DNA of 64,000 nucleotides from contig OZ020521.1 of NCBI GenBank assembly GCA_963971425.1, positions 24,196,012 through 24,260,011 of the forward strand, in the 5' to 3' direction. Origin of the DNA: Bryoerythrophyllum caledonicum (Eukaryota; Streptophyta; Bryopsida; Pottiales; Pottiaceae). Each line of letters opens with the position of its first letter. The stretch's first letter is position 1. The translations under genes were made by a program, and so were the position numbers. Positions 20,890 through 33,069 of this stretch are shown piece by piece. The notes beneath the pieces are model-generated. The model was not told the DNA's origin. It searched no databases and worked only from the letters and a program-made list of their open reading frames with translations.

Positions 20890-23160
20890 GTGGCTTTGTT
20901 ATTCCTAGCCGGCTTTAGAGGCTCGTTGTCTTTATTTGTTATTTCTAGCCGGTTTTGGAGGCTAGTTGTTTTTCAATTCTACTTCGTAAACTTTGTTGCG
21001 GCGAAGTGGGGTTAATAGCCCATACGGTCGTGTTTATGTTGTTCCCACCGGTGAGGCGCGATTGCTCGTCACCGTGGGTTTGAAGTTTAGGAGCCAATAT
21101 TTCGGACGGTCAGCTCATGGTTTGGCCGTCCCGTTTTACCCGTCCGAGGTCGTGGTTTCTTATCACCTACCCTTACCCTTAATCCTTTAGAACCACCACA
21201 GGATAGGCCAACGGGGAGGAGTTTGAAGATTGAAGAATGAAGACTAAAGACTTGAAGACAAGAGGAATTGGTGGTCAAGACTAGAGATTTATTTGGAGAC
21301 AACCTTTGTTCTCAAACCATTTCTAGCAGCAGCTAGGATCTCCGCGATTTTCCAAAGAAAACTCTCGCTACTTGACAGCGGTTTGATTGACTTCCTAGGA
21401 GATAGGATGTTGTTGATGCCCTAGATGAATGGATCACTCAACCTCATATAATAATTGCATGCATTTCAAAGAGTTAAGCAAATACGGGATGTGACACACC
21501 TTACATGTAATCATTGAACCTTCCAATGTTGCTTCGTCAATTGCAAATGGAGTAGCTCTGTCAATCGCAGATGGAGAAAGCAAGACAAGACCATTCCATT
21601 TGATTAGTACAATCTTTATTTCTGTATTTGTAGTTACAAAAGAAGTTGGGGCAGTGAAGATGCCACGTATATGTCAATTTTTGGTATGTAAGGCCAAAAT
21701 TATTTCTGATGTTTGTCGGCATTGTTTTCTGATGTTGCCATAAGTGACAACATCGCAAAAATATTGCCTACTCATCTCAACCGTTATACTTCCAAATGGA
21801 ATCAGAATACCTTTCGGTAGTTGGAGGCAAATCAAATCTGACGTTCTATTGTACCTTCAAGGGAGATATTTCACACATGAATAACTCTAAGTTGTCGTGA
21901 TATGCATGCGATAACTTAGACCTTGAACCCTTTCAAAAAGCATTTTTGCAAACATGAAGAAAACATGTCTGAATGGATTCCTAAACTTTGCTAGGTTCAC
22001 ATAGACACTCCTCATCCTTGGTGTTATTAATGATACAGACAAATATCATCTTAATAGATGTTAAAAGAGTCATAACAACAATAGATGCGGATACTTGAGC
22101 ATCTGAAAGACCATACAATTTAGAAGCGCCACAACCTAAACTCTAAACAAATTTTGCCTCAATGTGGCCTTTCACTTGGAAAATTGACTTCAAGTGAACT
22201 CTGTATCGTTCAGACTTTGTATTCCATTTGAATCGCATCACTCCTAAATCAAAATCAAAGACAAAGCAGAATCCATTTTTTAAATTCTAAGCAGAAGATG
22301 GCTGTTAGAAAATGTAGACAAGAGAAGACATTGGTGGATTTGGCAAATATACAAGTAGAAAGTTTAGAGAGGGTCGATATATGTAGAGATTTAAAAAGTA
22401 TCTAACATACAACCGATTCAAACTAGTCAAGCATTCACGGGACGTTTTAAATTTAATATACTTGACAATACACATTAACTTTTTAGGATTGAAAGAGAGT
22501 ATATTGAGTGATAACTTTTTTCAAATCTTTCTACTTATGCAATTTCTTATATAAGTGTTCAACAACCTTGTTCATGGTGTAGAAGAGATATAGATAGGCA
22601 ACTCCGGACAAGCCTCTAAAATGGTGGATTGACAATTTGGACATGTTTGAAATTCAATGCATGGCTACAAGGTTTGGAAATTAAATGCATTTTTGAATGG
22701 TAGAGCAGAGATTTGCATACAACACAAGGGTGTCTTGAGAATTTGTACTAGTGCACTCGTATCAACATTGGTATACAACCAATGACACATTGTACGAGAG
22801 AAGAGCAAACATGGATGGGAGAGAGAGCAATACCATGTAGTGTTTTTATCAAGGTGGAGCCCACACAATCATGTAAGATATGTTTCCATCATTTATTGAA
22901 TGCATTTAAATTAATTTTTTTGCAAGTAGATACAAGAATTCTATGGTGAAGGAAGGCAATTGATAAACTAAATTGAGTCCTGACTCCTTAGATAGTTATA
23001 ACCTAGGAAAATTTGTCTCAACAATTTGAAACGTTGCAGTTGGATTAAATTTGTTTGTTCAACTTTAATAATAACCTTCAAAAATTAATTAGTGTTGATA
23101 CAAATATCTCCGCAAAGATCCAAATGGGGTTATAAATCATCTCAAGTTCATATCAAAATT
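20890..23160. other. No feature recognised
   Basis: A long stretch with no supported gene. The minus frame at 21561-21758 and the frames at 22665-22868 and 21087-21302 are short and lack domains. No inverted or direct repeat of note is seen. Confidence 0.4.
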
Positions 23161-23169
23161 TTTGTAGAA

Positions 23170-23790
23170 TCCATTGTCATAGTACGCATTGGCAAGTATT
23201 CACATCTTAACACAAAAGATACCCTAAGATATTCGTTCCCACAGAAAATCCTCGAGAACCACAAAACTAATAATATGCTTATCTCTATGCAATACTATAC
23301 ATACCACAATAAATATATAATAAGAGAGAAAAGAAAGGTTAGACTACAAAGGCTAGGTTTATCTACATCAACCACCCCGTTCACCGTTACAAGGCCTTTC
23401 CTCCATAGGATTGTCTTTGGCGGATCCTCCATGGTCCGGACGCGGTAGACTTTGCACCTATGCAAAATATAGACATCTGGGATACCTTAGTATCCAGAGG
23501 GTTTATCACTGTCGTAGTACGTGTTGGCAAGTATTCACATCTTAACACCAAAGATATCCTTAGGTATTCGTTCCCACAGAGAATCATCGAGAACCACAAC
23601 AAGTAACAACAAGTCTGGATCTGTACAAGGTCAAGTATACCACAATAAATACATTAAAAGATAGGAAAGAAAGGTTTAGATCACAAAGCTTGGGGGTTAA
23701 CTACACCGATCACCCCGCTCTCCGTACGCGTGCCGTCCCCCGGTAGGAGCCTACCTCTTATGGGATGGTAAGGACCTTCGAGTATGACCT
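23170..23790. repeat. Direct duplication of an LTR-like segment (about 335 bp apart)
   Basis: The block 'ggcaagtattcacatcttaa' followed by an 'attcgttcccacagaaaatcctcgag' stretch occurs at 23190 and again, slightly diverged, at 23524. Each is followed by an aagaaaggtt(t)aga block and a 'caccccg' stretch with CCGG words. The word attcgttcccacagag also lies downstream of G2 (27450) and in similar form near 9235. The duplication is probably part of the end region of gag-like element G1 or of nested relatives. Confidence 0.65.
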
Positions 23791-23914
23791 ACCTAGTATG
23801 TACGGTGAGGACTTTCTATTAATCAAAGTTTGGATTAGATTTGGGGCTCATCTTTACACCTATGCACACTATATACATCCAAAGTACATGAGTACCCGGA
23901 TAAAGATTATATTA

Positions 23915-24754
23915 CCACGGACGACAGTCCATGGACTCACAGAGATTGTAGTGTTTGACACAAGTAACGACTATCCTTCCTCCCATTCTCTCCTTCTACT
24001 TCTACTCATTCACTTGGATGTTTATGGTGTCACTGAGATCTCCTCAAAGGGGAGTTAGGCTCGTGTTACCAAAACTACGAGTGGCGTAATGTAAGTGAGC
24101 AGGGGGCCTACCCGCCCACCATCAGTCCTCCTCCCAGTTTCCCTCCACATCCAATGCGGCTGGAGTTAGGATGCTTCAGGGAACGATACGAGCCTTCACA
24201 ACCGACACCAATCTGATGCCGGAAGGTCACTCAAGACTCGCTATGACCCTTTCACGTCCGTCACTCCCCCCTAATCCTTCCCTAAACACTTACAATCTCA
24301 CATGTTATTCCCATCCACTCGGACTAACTCTACTTGATGGAACAAGGAAACAATGAGTCGACGGTTAATACGGACTTGAGGAGTGGACTACTTGAAATGG
24401 CACTCACAGTCATGTATGGAATCCGAGCTCTCCAACCATCGAAGGTTTTCTGAGAGTGTAGGTTTAGAATTAAACTGAAAGCTAATACACACATCAAGCA
24501 GTGAAGAGAGGTGCCACAAGACTCCTCTCTTATACTGCCAAGAACTCACACAAACGTTCAAACTCAAATGATACCTTCTAACTAAAAACGGTGGCATTAA
24601 CTACTCTTGGCAGCGGTGGCTGCCACTCCACACAACGTACACCATCAGAAGCTCATTTATTACACAAAATCCAAGGCAAAACCAAGTCCAAACCAAAGTC
24701 AACCGGGGGCCAAATCTCGGACTGAACAGTGACCTACGAATCAAGATCCTGACC
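23915..24754 (-). repeat. LTR-like segment D1 beside gag-like element G1
   Basis: This segment and 31455-32790 (D2) share the order 'accacg(g/a)acga', 'ctcactcacttggatg', a tandem 'cacatgttattcccaccc' zone, 'actacttgaaatggcact' and 'gcggcattaa(c/t)tac'. D1 abuts the stop of the G1 gag-like frame on the minus strand, and D2 stands without an ORF. An end segment present both joined to and separate from coding sequence fits an LTR and a solo LTR. Exact ends are not delimited. Confidence 0.55.
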
Positions 24755-26640
24755 CTACTTCCGGGCCAAGTCCTCGAGTCTCTTCTGCTCCTCTCTCCTC
24801 TTGCGCTTCTTGGAACTCCGGCTTGAAGTCGGGGTGGGCACGGCCGCCACAAGTGCCACCAATGGCACAAACACATCCGTAGAAGGCGTGGGTGGGGTAG
24901 TAGTTGCCCTCGGCAAGGTTTCCTTTGAAGGCAAGGAGGTATCCGGGCCATCCGGGGTGAGTGGCACGGTAGTCATGCCCGAATGAAGCCCGGACCGTGT
25001 CGGGAGGCCCAATACCTGACTCGGGGTTCCCATGATGACATCCTGTCCGGATATTGGTTTTGGAGTGTATTAGTAAGACGAACTCTCACTTGCGGTCTTC
25101 CCAAGGTGAAACTCGCTCAGCAAAGGGGCTACAATAGGTGTTGTACGAGAGGGGTCATTGAGTGACAATTGGCGAGGATGCACAGGGATTGGAGGCTCCA
25201 TCGCAACACTCGGGCGTGTCTTCCAACTGCTCTACATCTGGGTGGTGACCTTTGAAGGGGACGGTCTTGCCGATACCCTCAAACTCGGGAGTTGAGGGAG
25301 CAAATCCGGGCTGTTGAAATCCACTACTTCCTTCTCCTTTCGTGGGTCGTGATCACCTAAGCCACGCTCTTTCGGATTGGTCTCTGAGCCCGAATCTCCA
25401 TCCTTGTCCGAATTGTCAGAATCTTTCACAAACTTGGGAAGGATGTGAGTGAGATTGCCCACCAACAACCTCATGTTAGCGTAAGCCTCCTCCAACTTAA
25501 CGGTTTGCTCCACCATGAAGGCAATCACCCGTTTGCTGGAGATATGGCCATCTCTCTCCAACTTGGCATCGAACATCTTGGCCTTTGCTACTGCATCCGC
25601 CGGAAAGTGTAACGCCTCCTCCACCTGTTGTAATGCTGCCGTCGAGGCGTTGGCTTGTAGAAGAGCCTCTTGTAATTCCCCTCTGCCTCCAAGGCCCCGC
25701 TCTTCATCTTGGTCGCATCCAACCTGAGTTGGTGGACCCTCTGCTCCATGATGCAAAGGTCACCAGCCTTTCTAGTCCTTTCCTTGACCGCAACAACCAA
25801 TCCCTCAGCGGAGGGTTACCCACCAAGCCGCTCACGTGTCCCAGAGTTCTATCCACGTCCTCCACATACATCCAAAGTGCCTCTAGCAACTCAGAGGCTG
25901 GGTAAGTCTTGCCTCGGAGTTGAGCTGGCCCCGAGGTTGCAGCATGGATTGCCGCTCGGTCCTGGGTGGCAGGTGCTCTGCCTTGCCTCTGCCTTTGTCG
26001 CTTGGGTGGTGGCAAAACTTCCTCCTTTGACTGTGATGAACTGCTCCCTCCTTCCGATCCCGGCTCAGACTTGGATTCTGTCCCCTCAAACTTCTTCAAC
26101 ATGAGTTGTGTCTCATACGTAATGTCTTTTTCAGGAGTGGTTTCCTTGAAGTGATGATAGAGATGGATTAAAAAGGGGCAGATGGGGGAGCCTTTAGTGT
26201 TGTTGATGCCCTTCACTAACCTGAGCACCACTTCTCTGATGATGATGGCCCAATTCACCGTTCTTTTTCCAAGGTAGGACCCATACAGGGTGTTGGCGAG
26301 CGTGACTGTGACTCGGGTAGGTTTTTCAGGGTGTAAGATGGGTATCAAGAATGAGAAGACCCTCTTGGCTAGGGGGTCCAGACAATCTTATAGTGCATAA
26401 CCACTCTTGGCGTCCTTGGTGCCAAATCGCCCGTTAGCATACTCCTCCTTCTTTAGACTTGTCCATCCTGCCCTTTGTCTTGGAAAGCCATATACCTCCT
26501 GCCATCTTCCCATAGTCCAATGATCCGGGCAAGCCCTGATGCTATCTCCTTCTTGTGTGGGTAGACGATCTTGCCTGAGTTCCCTCAAGGTGGACTCTAT
26601 ACAAAACCCCAACAAAAGTCCAGGAGAGAATGACACCCCA
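24755..26640 (-). pseudogene. Decayed gag-like transposon protein (family G, copy G1)
   Basis: Minus-strand pieces align in order with copy G2. Piece 26636-26388 ends GYAL and is followed in frame, after a TAA, by 26348-25704 (DCLDPLAKRV, HPEKPTRVTVTLANTLYG, TVNWAIII). G2 has Ser at the TAA position. The frame then moves twice (about 25800 and 25690) through a coiled-coil region into 25756-25232, containing ALHFPADAVAKAKMF and VEQTVKLEEAYANM. The last piece, 25033-24755, is Pro/Thr-rich and ends in a basic Lys/Arg tail (SSKKRKRREEQKRLEDLARK) that looks like a nuclear-localisation-type stretch. Function is unknown; a gag-like role is inferred from context. Confidence 0.6.
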
Positions 26641-26759
26641 TGCGAAGGAGATCCTCCTTTAGTTCAGTGAGTTCTAGAGGATCCTTGGGGACAAGGGGAG
26701 AGATATCCTTGGCCATAGAAGTGGTTGGGTTGCTTGAGTTCATATTGCAAGGACTAGTC

Positions 26760-27365
26760 TAAGCACATGAGGAAGAGGGACCCTCGTGTGAACACCCCTA
26801 GAACCGAGGTGACTCTCTCTCTCGCAAGACTTCCCCCTTCGTCCAGGCTGGAGCTTCCTACTCGACCCCGACTATTTCCTCCCCTGGACACTAAGACTGC
26901 CAACATGGCAACAACACCGTCCCAGTACGAGGAGCACAAATACGTGAACCCGACCAGTAAGGTGAACAACAAGAGGAACAAAAACAGCCAAGGGAGCACA
27001 AGATGAACACGACGAGAAGGTGAACAGCAAGTGGAACACGATGAGCAAGGTGAACAGCAAGAGGAACACGACAAGCAAGGTGAACAACAAGAAGAACACG
27101 ATGAGCAAGGTGAACAATAAGAGAAACCCGACGAGCAAGATCACCTCCGATGCTGCCTGCTCGGTCCGGGCTAGAGCTCCTTGCTTGGTCCGGGCTGGAG
27201 ATAAGGTGAGCACGAGGAACGTCACCAGGATCACCAAGAGATCAAAATGAAGAAGATGAGGACAATCAAGATGACCGCCAGGGCGAGCAAGATCTCCTCC
27301 GATGCTGCCTGCTCGGTCCGGGCTAGAGCTTCCTGCTCGCTTGAGGTTCGTGATTTGCGGCTCAG
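26760..27365. repeat. 30-bp minisatellite and 150-bp duplication upstream of G1
   Basis: From about 27005 to 27140 a 30-bp unit (gaacacgatgagcaaggtga then acagcaagag) repeats 3-4 times and reads EHDEQGEQQE in one plus frame, with one copy holding a TAA. Two near-identical blocks with gatgctgcctgctcggtcc (27149 and 27300) mark a duplication of about 150 bp. Position and composition parallel the 27-bp array upstream of G3, but the strand carrying the Glu/Gln reading is opposite. Confidence 0.75.
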
Positions 27366-28612
27366 CCCTAGTAATGCAATTTGTAGAGTAAGTATTCCTC
27401 CGGATAGCACTTAGTTGGAGCTAAATGTGTCCGAAATGATCGCTCTAAATTCGTTCCCACAGAGATCTATTGTTTCTTCTTTGAATGATAAGTAAACTAT
27501 CTGCTATCCTTCTACCACGCACCAGTTAGCATTCCTATTCTACGCCTTATCTATTCATCCGGATCCTTCCGGGCGTCCGATGTGGTTTCCTACTAACTTC
27601 CGGATCCTTCCAACTTCCAGAAGGTCAGATGGAGTTTTTCTTCCGGAGTTTTTAAGCGAGTGGCCGGGTACCACTGATCCTATTTTGTATAAGTGGCTGG
27701 ATTCCCCACTGCCTCGTAATTTTAAGTGGCTAGACACCCACTGCCCCGAAACTTATAGTGGTTGGACACCCACTCTCCCTATATTGCTAATTGGTTGTTG
27801 GTTTGTTGTTTCCGGATTCACTCTCTCACATCATCCGGAAGGCCTTCCGGATACGGTCACTCAGAGGCTCACCCGGACTACAATGACATTCTGGTTGATG
27901 ATCAGTGGGTCGGTGAGGTGTGAAGGGTAGATCTGCATTTGGACTTCCTTCTAGACATACACCACAAGCTTTTCCATCTATCGTAAGGGGAAATTCCAAT
28001 CGCAACCAGAATCCGGGTTCACACGGATTCTCCGTGCCCTAGGAGCTACTAGGTCCACCACCTAAAGTACCCTCCCTCCCCCTCCAGGCTCCTTCCGGTC
28101 ACCAAGGATCGTCAGACTCTATCTAACCTCTCCTTCAGCTGTTCCGGGCGCTCTCCCACAGCAAGTCCCAACCGGTTAGACTAGATGCTTATCCGTGAAC
28201 CACTTCAGTTTCAACAACTATTCCACTAATCATCAACCACAATGGGCCCTATCCTTCATTCACAAAACAATTCACAAAACAATACACCATCAACATAATT
28301 TCAAGAAGAGAAAATATACTAACAGAAAATATCATTTGGGAGGAAGAAGGAAAAAAGACCCTAAGCCGGCTAAGACTCAGGTATTAAGAAACCGCTACGA
28401 CTGATCTAAAAAAAATGGATCTAAGAAGCTAAAAATCCGGAAAATCCTATCCTAAAAGTGAAAGGGATCTTATCCCTACAAATCCGGAATTCAAACTCAG
28501 ATCCAAAAATTTTGGATCTGAGATCCGTTTTTTTCGGATCTAACTCAAAATTAAAAGCAGGGTTTTCTTTAGTCTACCGCATGATAGCCGGGTGCAAAAT
28601 TGAGCCCCATCG
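27366..28612 (-). repeat. 3' flank of gag-like element G2, CCGGA-rich
   Basis: Noncoding sequence downstream of G2 on the minus strand is rich in CCGGAT/ATCCGG words and holds the aagtattc ... attcgttcccacagag block at about 27391-27465 shared with the flanks of G1. It ends at 28612 with the 'ccgggtgcaaaattgagccc' block, which is also found in the 3' region of the gypsy element. No LTR pair could be delimited. Confidence 0.4.
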
Positions 28613-30901
28613 TTAATCGCTATCATAGTTTAGTCCTAAAGATTCTAATCTAAGAGTTACCTGATTCCGCCTCCTACTGCTAGGGCGTGAAGGGATAACC
28701 TCTGCTGGAGCGGTGCCGGCCTCGGTTTGCGCCGGAATGGCTGCTGGTGGCTCCGGTAAGGAGGTCGGTGTCGGCATCCCTGTTCCGGATGGTGCATCCG
28801 GGTCCTCTGTTGTCACCGTCCAGCCGGATGGTGCGTCTGCTCGGTCTTCGACGTCCGGAAGGTCCCGGAAGCTACCACTGGGGCTGACCACCATGGGAGT
28901 TGCTGCCGAGCTTCCGGGTAAAGGGTCCGTCACGGGTGGCCCCGGAGATGGAGACTCTGAGGGAAGTCGGAAGGGCACAGGGGGTACTGTATGACTCCCT
29001 AGCACCTATTCCCACTTCTGCATACTCTCCGTGCTTGGAAAGGCCACCCCATTCCACCTCATATGAGAGCTGAAATCCGGCGTTCCCACGAGGTCATTGA
29101 ACTCTCCGGTGAGGGACTTTGGCATTCCAGCTGCAGGTCTGGGTGAAGAGCCGGCCGGAGGTTGGGGCGGGGAAGCAGCTGCCGGTTTGGATGGGGATCC
29201 GGACGGACCTGCAGCGGCTCCGGATGGTCCTGCGGTGGTTTCGGATGGATCAGCAGTGGTTCCGGATGGATCAGCCCTGTTTGGAGCAGGAAGTGTCGGA
29301 AATGGAGGTGGAGGTTCTAGTACTGTTGAGGTGGCCGCCACGAGATCCCTCGCTAGCTCCTGCATCTTGGTCCATGTACTCTCCATTTTCCGACTGTGAT
29401 CTACTAAGAACCGGATAATCTGTCCCCTGTTGAGCTTCTCATTCTTCTCCAAGCTCTCCGTGTAGAGCAACGCCCGGTTGACCATATCCAGCGGAAAGTC
29501 CAACGCCGTGCGGATATCGGTCAATGTCTGAGAGGCTGCCCGGACCTTCGTTTCTGCCACCACTCGGGCATGCTGTGCCGCATCCCGTGCAGCTTCCGCC
29601 TGCCAGACCTGACCCTAGAGCCGGGTGTTGATCTTGGTTATTGTGGCGTTCTCCTGCTCCAGTCTCGTGACGGAACTGTGCTTCTCCTTCATCTCTCTGA
29701 GCTGGGCGATGAGGTGAGTGGTGTCCTCCAGTCCTACTCCTTCTAGGACGGCCATGATCATGGCGTGCCTCTCCCGGATTTCTCCTTCCTGAATTCTGGT
29801 TCGCCAGACAATATGTCTGCAGAGCTCGTGAATGTCCATCGGGATGTCGCCAGTGATGGCTGGAACAAATTTGGGTCCTGGCTCGGATCCGGTCGTGAAT
29901 CGGTCGTCTTCCGGTGCCGTTTCCGGTGCGGTTGGTGGTGCTGCGGTTGGGCTCTGAGCCGGAATTGTTGACAAAGGCCGGCATGCTCCGGGGGTTTCCG
30001 GAGTCCTCTGCACCGAACGACTCCGCTTCCGGTTCGGTCTTCGAAGTATGAGGGGGGATGACAACTTCTCCGTGTCAGAGTCCGTCGATTCTTCCGGTTC
30101 CTCATCCGTTTCCATCCCTCCGTATGACTAGATGGTGAGCAGGCTATCGTACTCGGCATGCTCCTCCGTACTCAACATCTTCTGCTTTGCGTACATGTGA
30201 GCCAGGTAGGTGGAAAGGGGGGATGGGGTTTTCCGGGCTTTCGGCAGGTTCTTCACCACCCTATCAATCTGCTTGTCCATGATGGTCGCCCAGTCGACGG
30301 ATAGCTTTCCTCTCATCGAGCCCAGGATCAGTGTAGCTAGCTTGGCCACTATCCGTTTAGGCTTCTCGGGATGGAAAATGGAGTTGAAGAATGCCATTAC
30401 TAACCTGGCGTTCGGGTCGGTGAGGTCGCTGAGGACATAACCGTCTTTAGGGTTAGCCTTCGCACGGAACTCGCCCTTCAGGATGGCGTCGTCACGCTCC
30501 GCCACCTTGATCGTCCCTGCCCGGAACTCGTAGGTGTCTCTCCAGAGTGCCGTGGTCCAGACCTCCAGATGCGCCCTGACCTTCTGTGCGTACTGGCTTG
30601 GTGGCTCTCCCAAGAGCTTCGCCATCATCATTTCGCTCTGGAAGGCCCATGGTGCTCCTAAAAGACCTTCACAACCCATGATCTCGAGGAAGCTCTCTAA
30701 AACCCAACAGGTCTTGACCGGCTTCGGAATCTCCGGAGTCACCTTCTGCAGCACCAGGGTTTCGGTGGCCGGAGCCTTGCCCTTCTTGCCCGCCATCCGT
30801 GCCCACCTCTCCGTGAACTTGCGCCTCGCAATGGTGTCCAAAAATCCTGCACGCACTGACCTCACCAAGTCTCTCGTGCTAACCTAATTCTGCGCTACCA
30901 T
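28613..30901 (-). pseudogene. Gag-like transposon protein, best copy (family G, copy G2), four in-frame TAG
   Basis: From an ATG at 30901 to a TAA at 28613-28615, one minus-strand frame of about 763 codons is interrupted only by TAG, at 30884-30886, 30128-30130, 29615-29617 and 29006-29008. The N-terminal part has LEVWTTALWRDTYEFRAG, GYVLSDLTDPNARLVMAFF and IFHPEKPKRIVAKLATL. This pattern loosely recalls the plant transposon-protein domain with 'RA.LL..I..G..I..G.II' spacing. Next come an acidic Ser/Pro linker, a coiled-coil part (IAQLREMKEKHSSVTRLEQE), a helical part (ALDFPLDMVNRALLYTESL) and a Pro/Ala/Ser-rich tail. No nucleic-acid-binding knuckle or enzyme motif is seen. It is probably the structural protein of a non-autonomous LTR-type element. 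Each TAG could derive from CAG by one transition. Confidence 0.6.
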
Positions 30902-31450
30902 CCTTCACAGAGGCCGGATTCGAAACCCTAAGAGAACGCGAGGAGCGGAAAGACAAGGAGCCTGCTGAAAACCCTAAAAGATTGGCGCGCAGGGCTGCCA
31001 GTTGCGTTTTGTACCTGACATCCTTGTACGGAAAAACCGTTATGCGTCATGATGGCATTTCCGGATCCGGCTATAACCGTCATCCGATTTCGCAACTTCC
31101 GGGAAGGGTGCTGTAACTACCTCCATTAGGGATTCCGGCGCAGCACTAAAATCTTATTATGTTCTATGAACTACTTATGCTCTTATGGCTGACTAACTAG
31201 CTAATTTTTTTAAATTTTCCTTTATTTTCTTCCGGATTTGGTGTTAAGTTCCGGAAGCACGTGGGAACGCCTTCCCACACCTAGGCTTCCCCCTAGCTCT
31301 ATTAAGGTTATGAAATAACCTTTTATTCTTCCTACCTTAATTCTATCTAATGGCTACTATTTGTTTTAGAATAATTCTAAATTTTAACTATGTTGGTTAG
31401 GTATAACCACCTTATCTACCTAACTAAACTTTTTTTGAAAATTCGTGGTA
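30902..31450 (-). other. Leader region of G2
   Basis: On the minus strand the ATG at 30901 follows a pyrimidine-rich leader (about 30902-30960). Farther out is a low-complexity part with taagtaggtagataagg-like words that recurs, diverged, at about 33380-33490. Both copies border the word attcgtggtac. No other coding signal is seen. Confidence 0.4.
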
Positions 31451-31454
31451 CGAC

Positions 31455-32790
31455 AATCACCACGAACGATTGTCCGTGGACTCAAAGAGATTTTTAGTGT
31501 TTGCATGGGTGACGACAGCTCTTCCTCAGATTCTCTCCTCCTACTTGTACTCACTCACTTGGATGTTGTTGGTTTCTCTATGGTTCCCCGCAAGGGAGAT
31601 AAGGACTTAGGTCCTTAGGACTAGCGCGGTCCTCGTGGTAAGTAAGTGGCCTACCTACCTACCATCCAAAGTGATAAGTCCTTCCTTTGCCTCGGGATGG
31701 CTAAAAGAGTATTATCTAACTGATCCACATAGACATTCACACAAGGGATCACCAACTTTACTCCTTTCCGTTAGAGAACAAAGTCTTTCCTCCAGCACCT
31801 TAATAGAGATTCGCACAAACGGTTGAGTTGAATATGCTTCCTTTGCTCAAGGCGATCCGAGCTGTTAGAGTAATTCCTAGTTATAATCGCATAGATATTC
31901 GCACAAGGGATCAAACGAGGTCCTACTCAGTTCATAACCATAGACTTGGGTTTAGTCATCCTCAATAGATATTTGCACAAAGGATTGGACTAAAACTAGA
32001 GTTAATGCTAAGGTAATGTTGTGCTCCTACGAATCAACCATCCGACCAAAGGTTAGTGCATCTAAAATCTGAACTACGCCTTCACAACCGGCTACATACT
32101 GCCACCGACAGGTCACACAAGGCATACCCTGCCTCCTTCCTCACCCGTCACACCCCTTGTCATTCATTAAACATTTACTGTCTCACCTGTTATTCCCATC
32201 CTACCTTAACTAGTACTATGTGATGGCACAAGGAAACAACAACAAACGTTTAATTACAGATTCATGCCTCTCTAACCCTCTTGTTGTCTCACATGTTATT
32301 CCCACCCTATTTAACTCCTCTCACATGTTATTCCCACCCTATTTAACTCCTCTAACAACAAGAAAGTTAGAACGAACTGAGGAGCAGACTACTTGAAATG
32401 GCACTGACGGTCATGTATAGAATCCGAGCTCTCCATCCATGGAAGGCTTTGAGAGTATAGGTTTAGAATTAATTTTAAAAACAAATATACACATCAAGCA
32501 ATGAAGAGAGGTGCCAGGAGACTCCTCACTTATACTGCCAAGGACACACACAAACGCCAAAAGCTCAAGATGCCTTCTGACTAAAAACGGCGGCATTAAT
32601 TACTTTTGGCGGCCACCGTCCTATCTACTCAACGCACCAAGTCAAAAGGCATCTAAATACAAATCCCAAGGCAAACCAAGTCAAATCCAAGTTCTAATCG
32701 GGGCCTAATCCGTGAATGAATAGTGACCTACAAACAAGATTCCATGCCTACTTCCGAACCAACTCCTCAAGTCTTCTCTTCTTTGGCTCG
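31455..32790 (-). repeat. LTR-like segment D2 (possible solo LTR)
   Basis: This is a diverged, longer relative of D1 (23915-24754), with the same ordered words from accacgaacgattg to gtgacctacaaacaagat. It has inserted copies of 'cacatgttattcccaccc' (about 32285 and 32328, a local duplication). No gag-like frame follows it. A solo LTR or truncated element of the G1 family is the simplest reading. Confidence 0.5.
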
Positions 32791-32854
32791 GAACGTGCTG
32801 GTCTTTGTTGCTCGCACCTCTTGTCTTGCACCTCTGCTCAGCTGGCTTGGTTCT

Positions 32855-33065
32855 CTCGTATCGCGTTTCCGTCTCGGGCGTTCGTCTTGCGTCTCAAATT
32901 TCTATCTCAGGTTTCTGTTTCGCGTCTCGGGTTTCCTACTAGCGTCTCGGGTTTTTGTCTCGGGTTCTCGTCTCGCGTCTCCGTCTCGCGTCTCGGGTTC
33001 GCGTCTTGGATTTCTGTCTTGAGTTTTCGTCTTGGGTTCGCGTCTCCGTCTCACGTCTCGCTGGT
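32855..33065. repeat. Imperfect minisatellite of cgtctcgggtttc words
   Basis: About fifteen diverged words of the type cgtctcg(c/g)g(t/a)tt in a row. Frames across it are Ser/Arg/Leu/Phe-rich artefacts. Confidence 0.75.
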
Positions 33066-33069
33066 TTCC

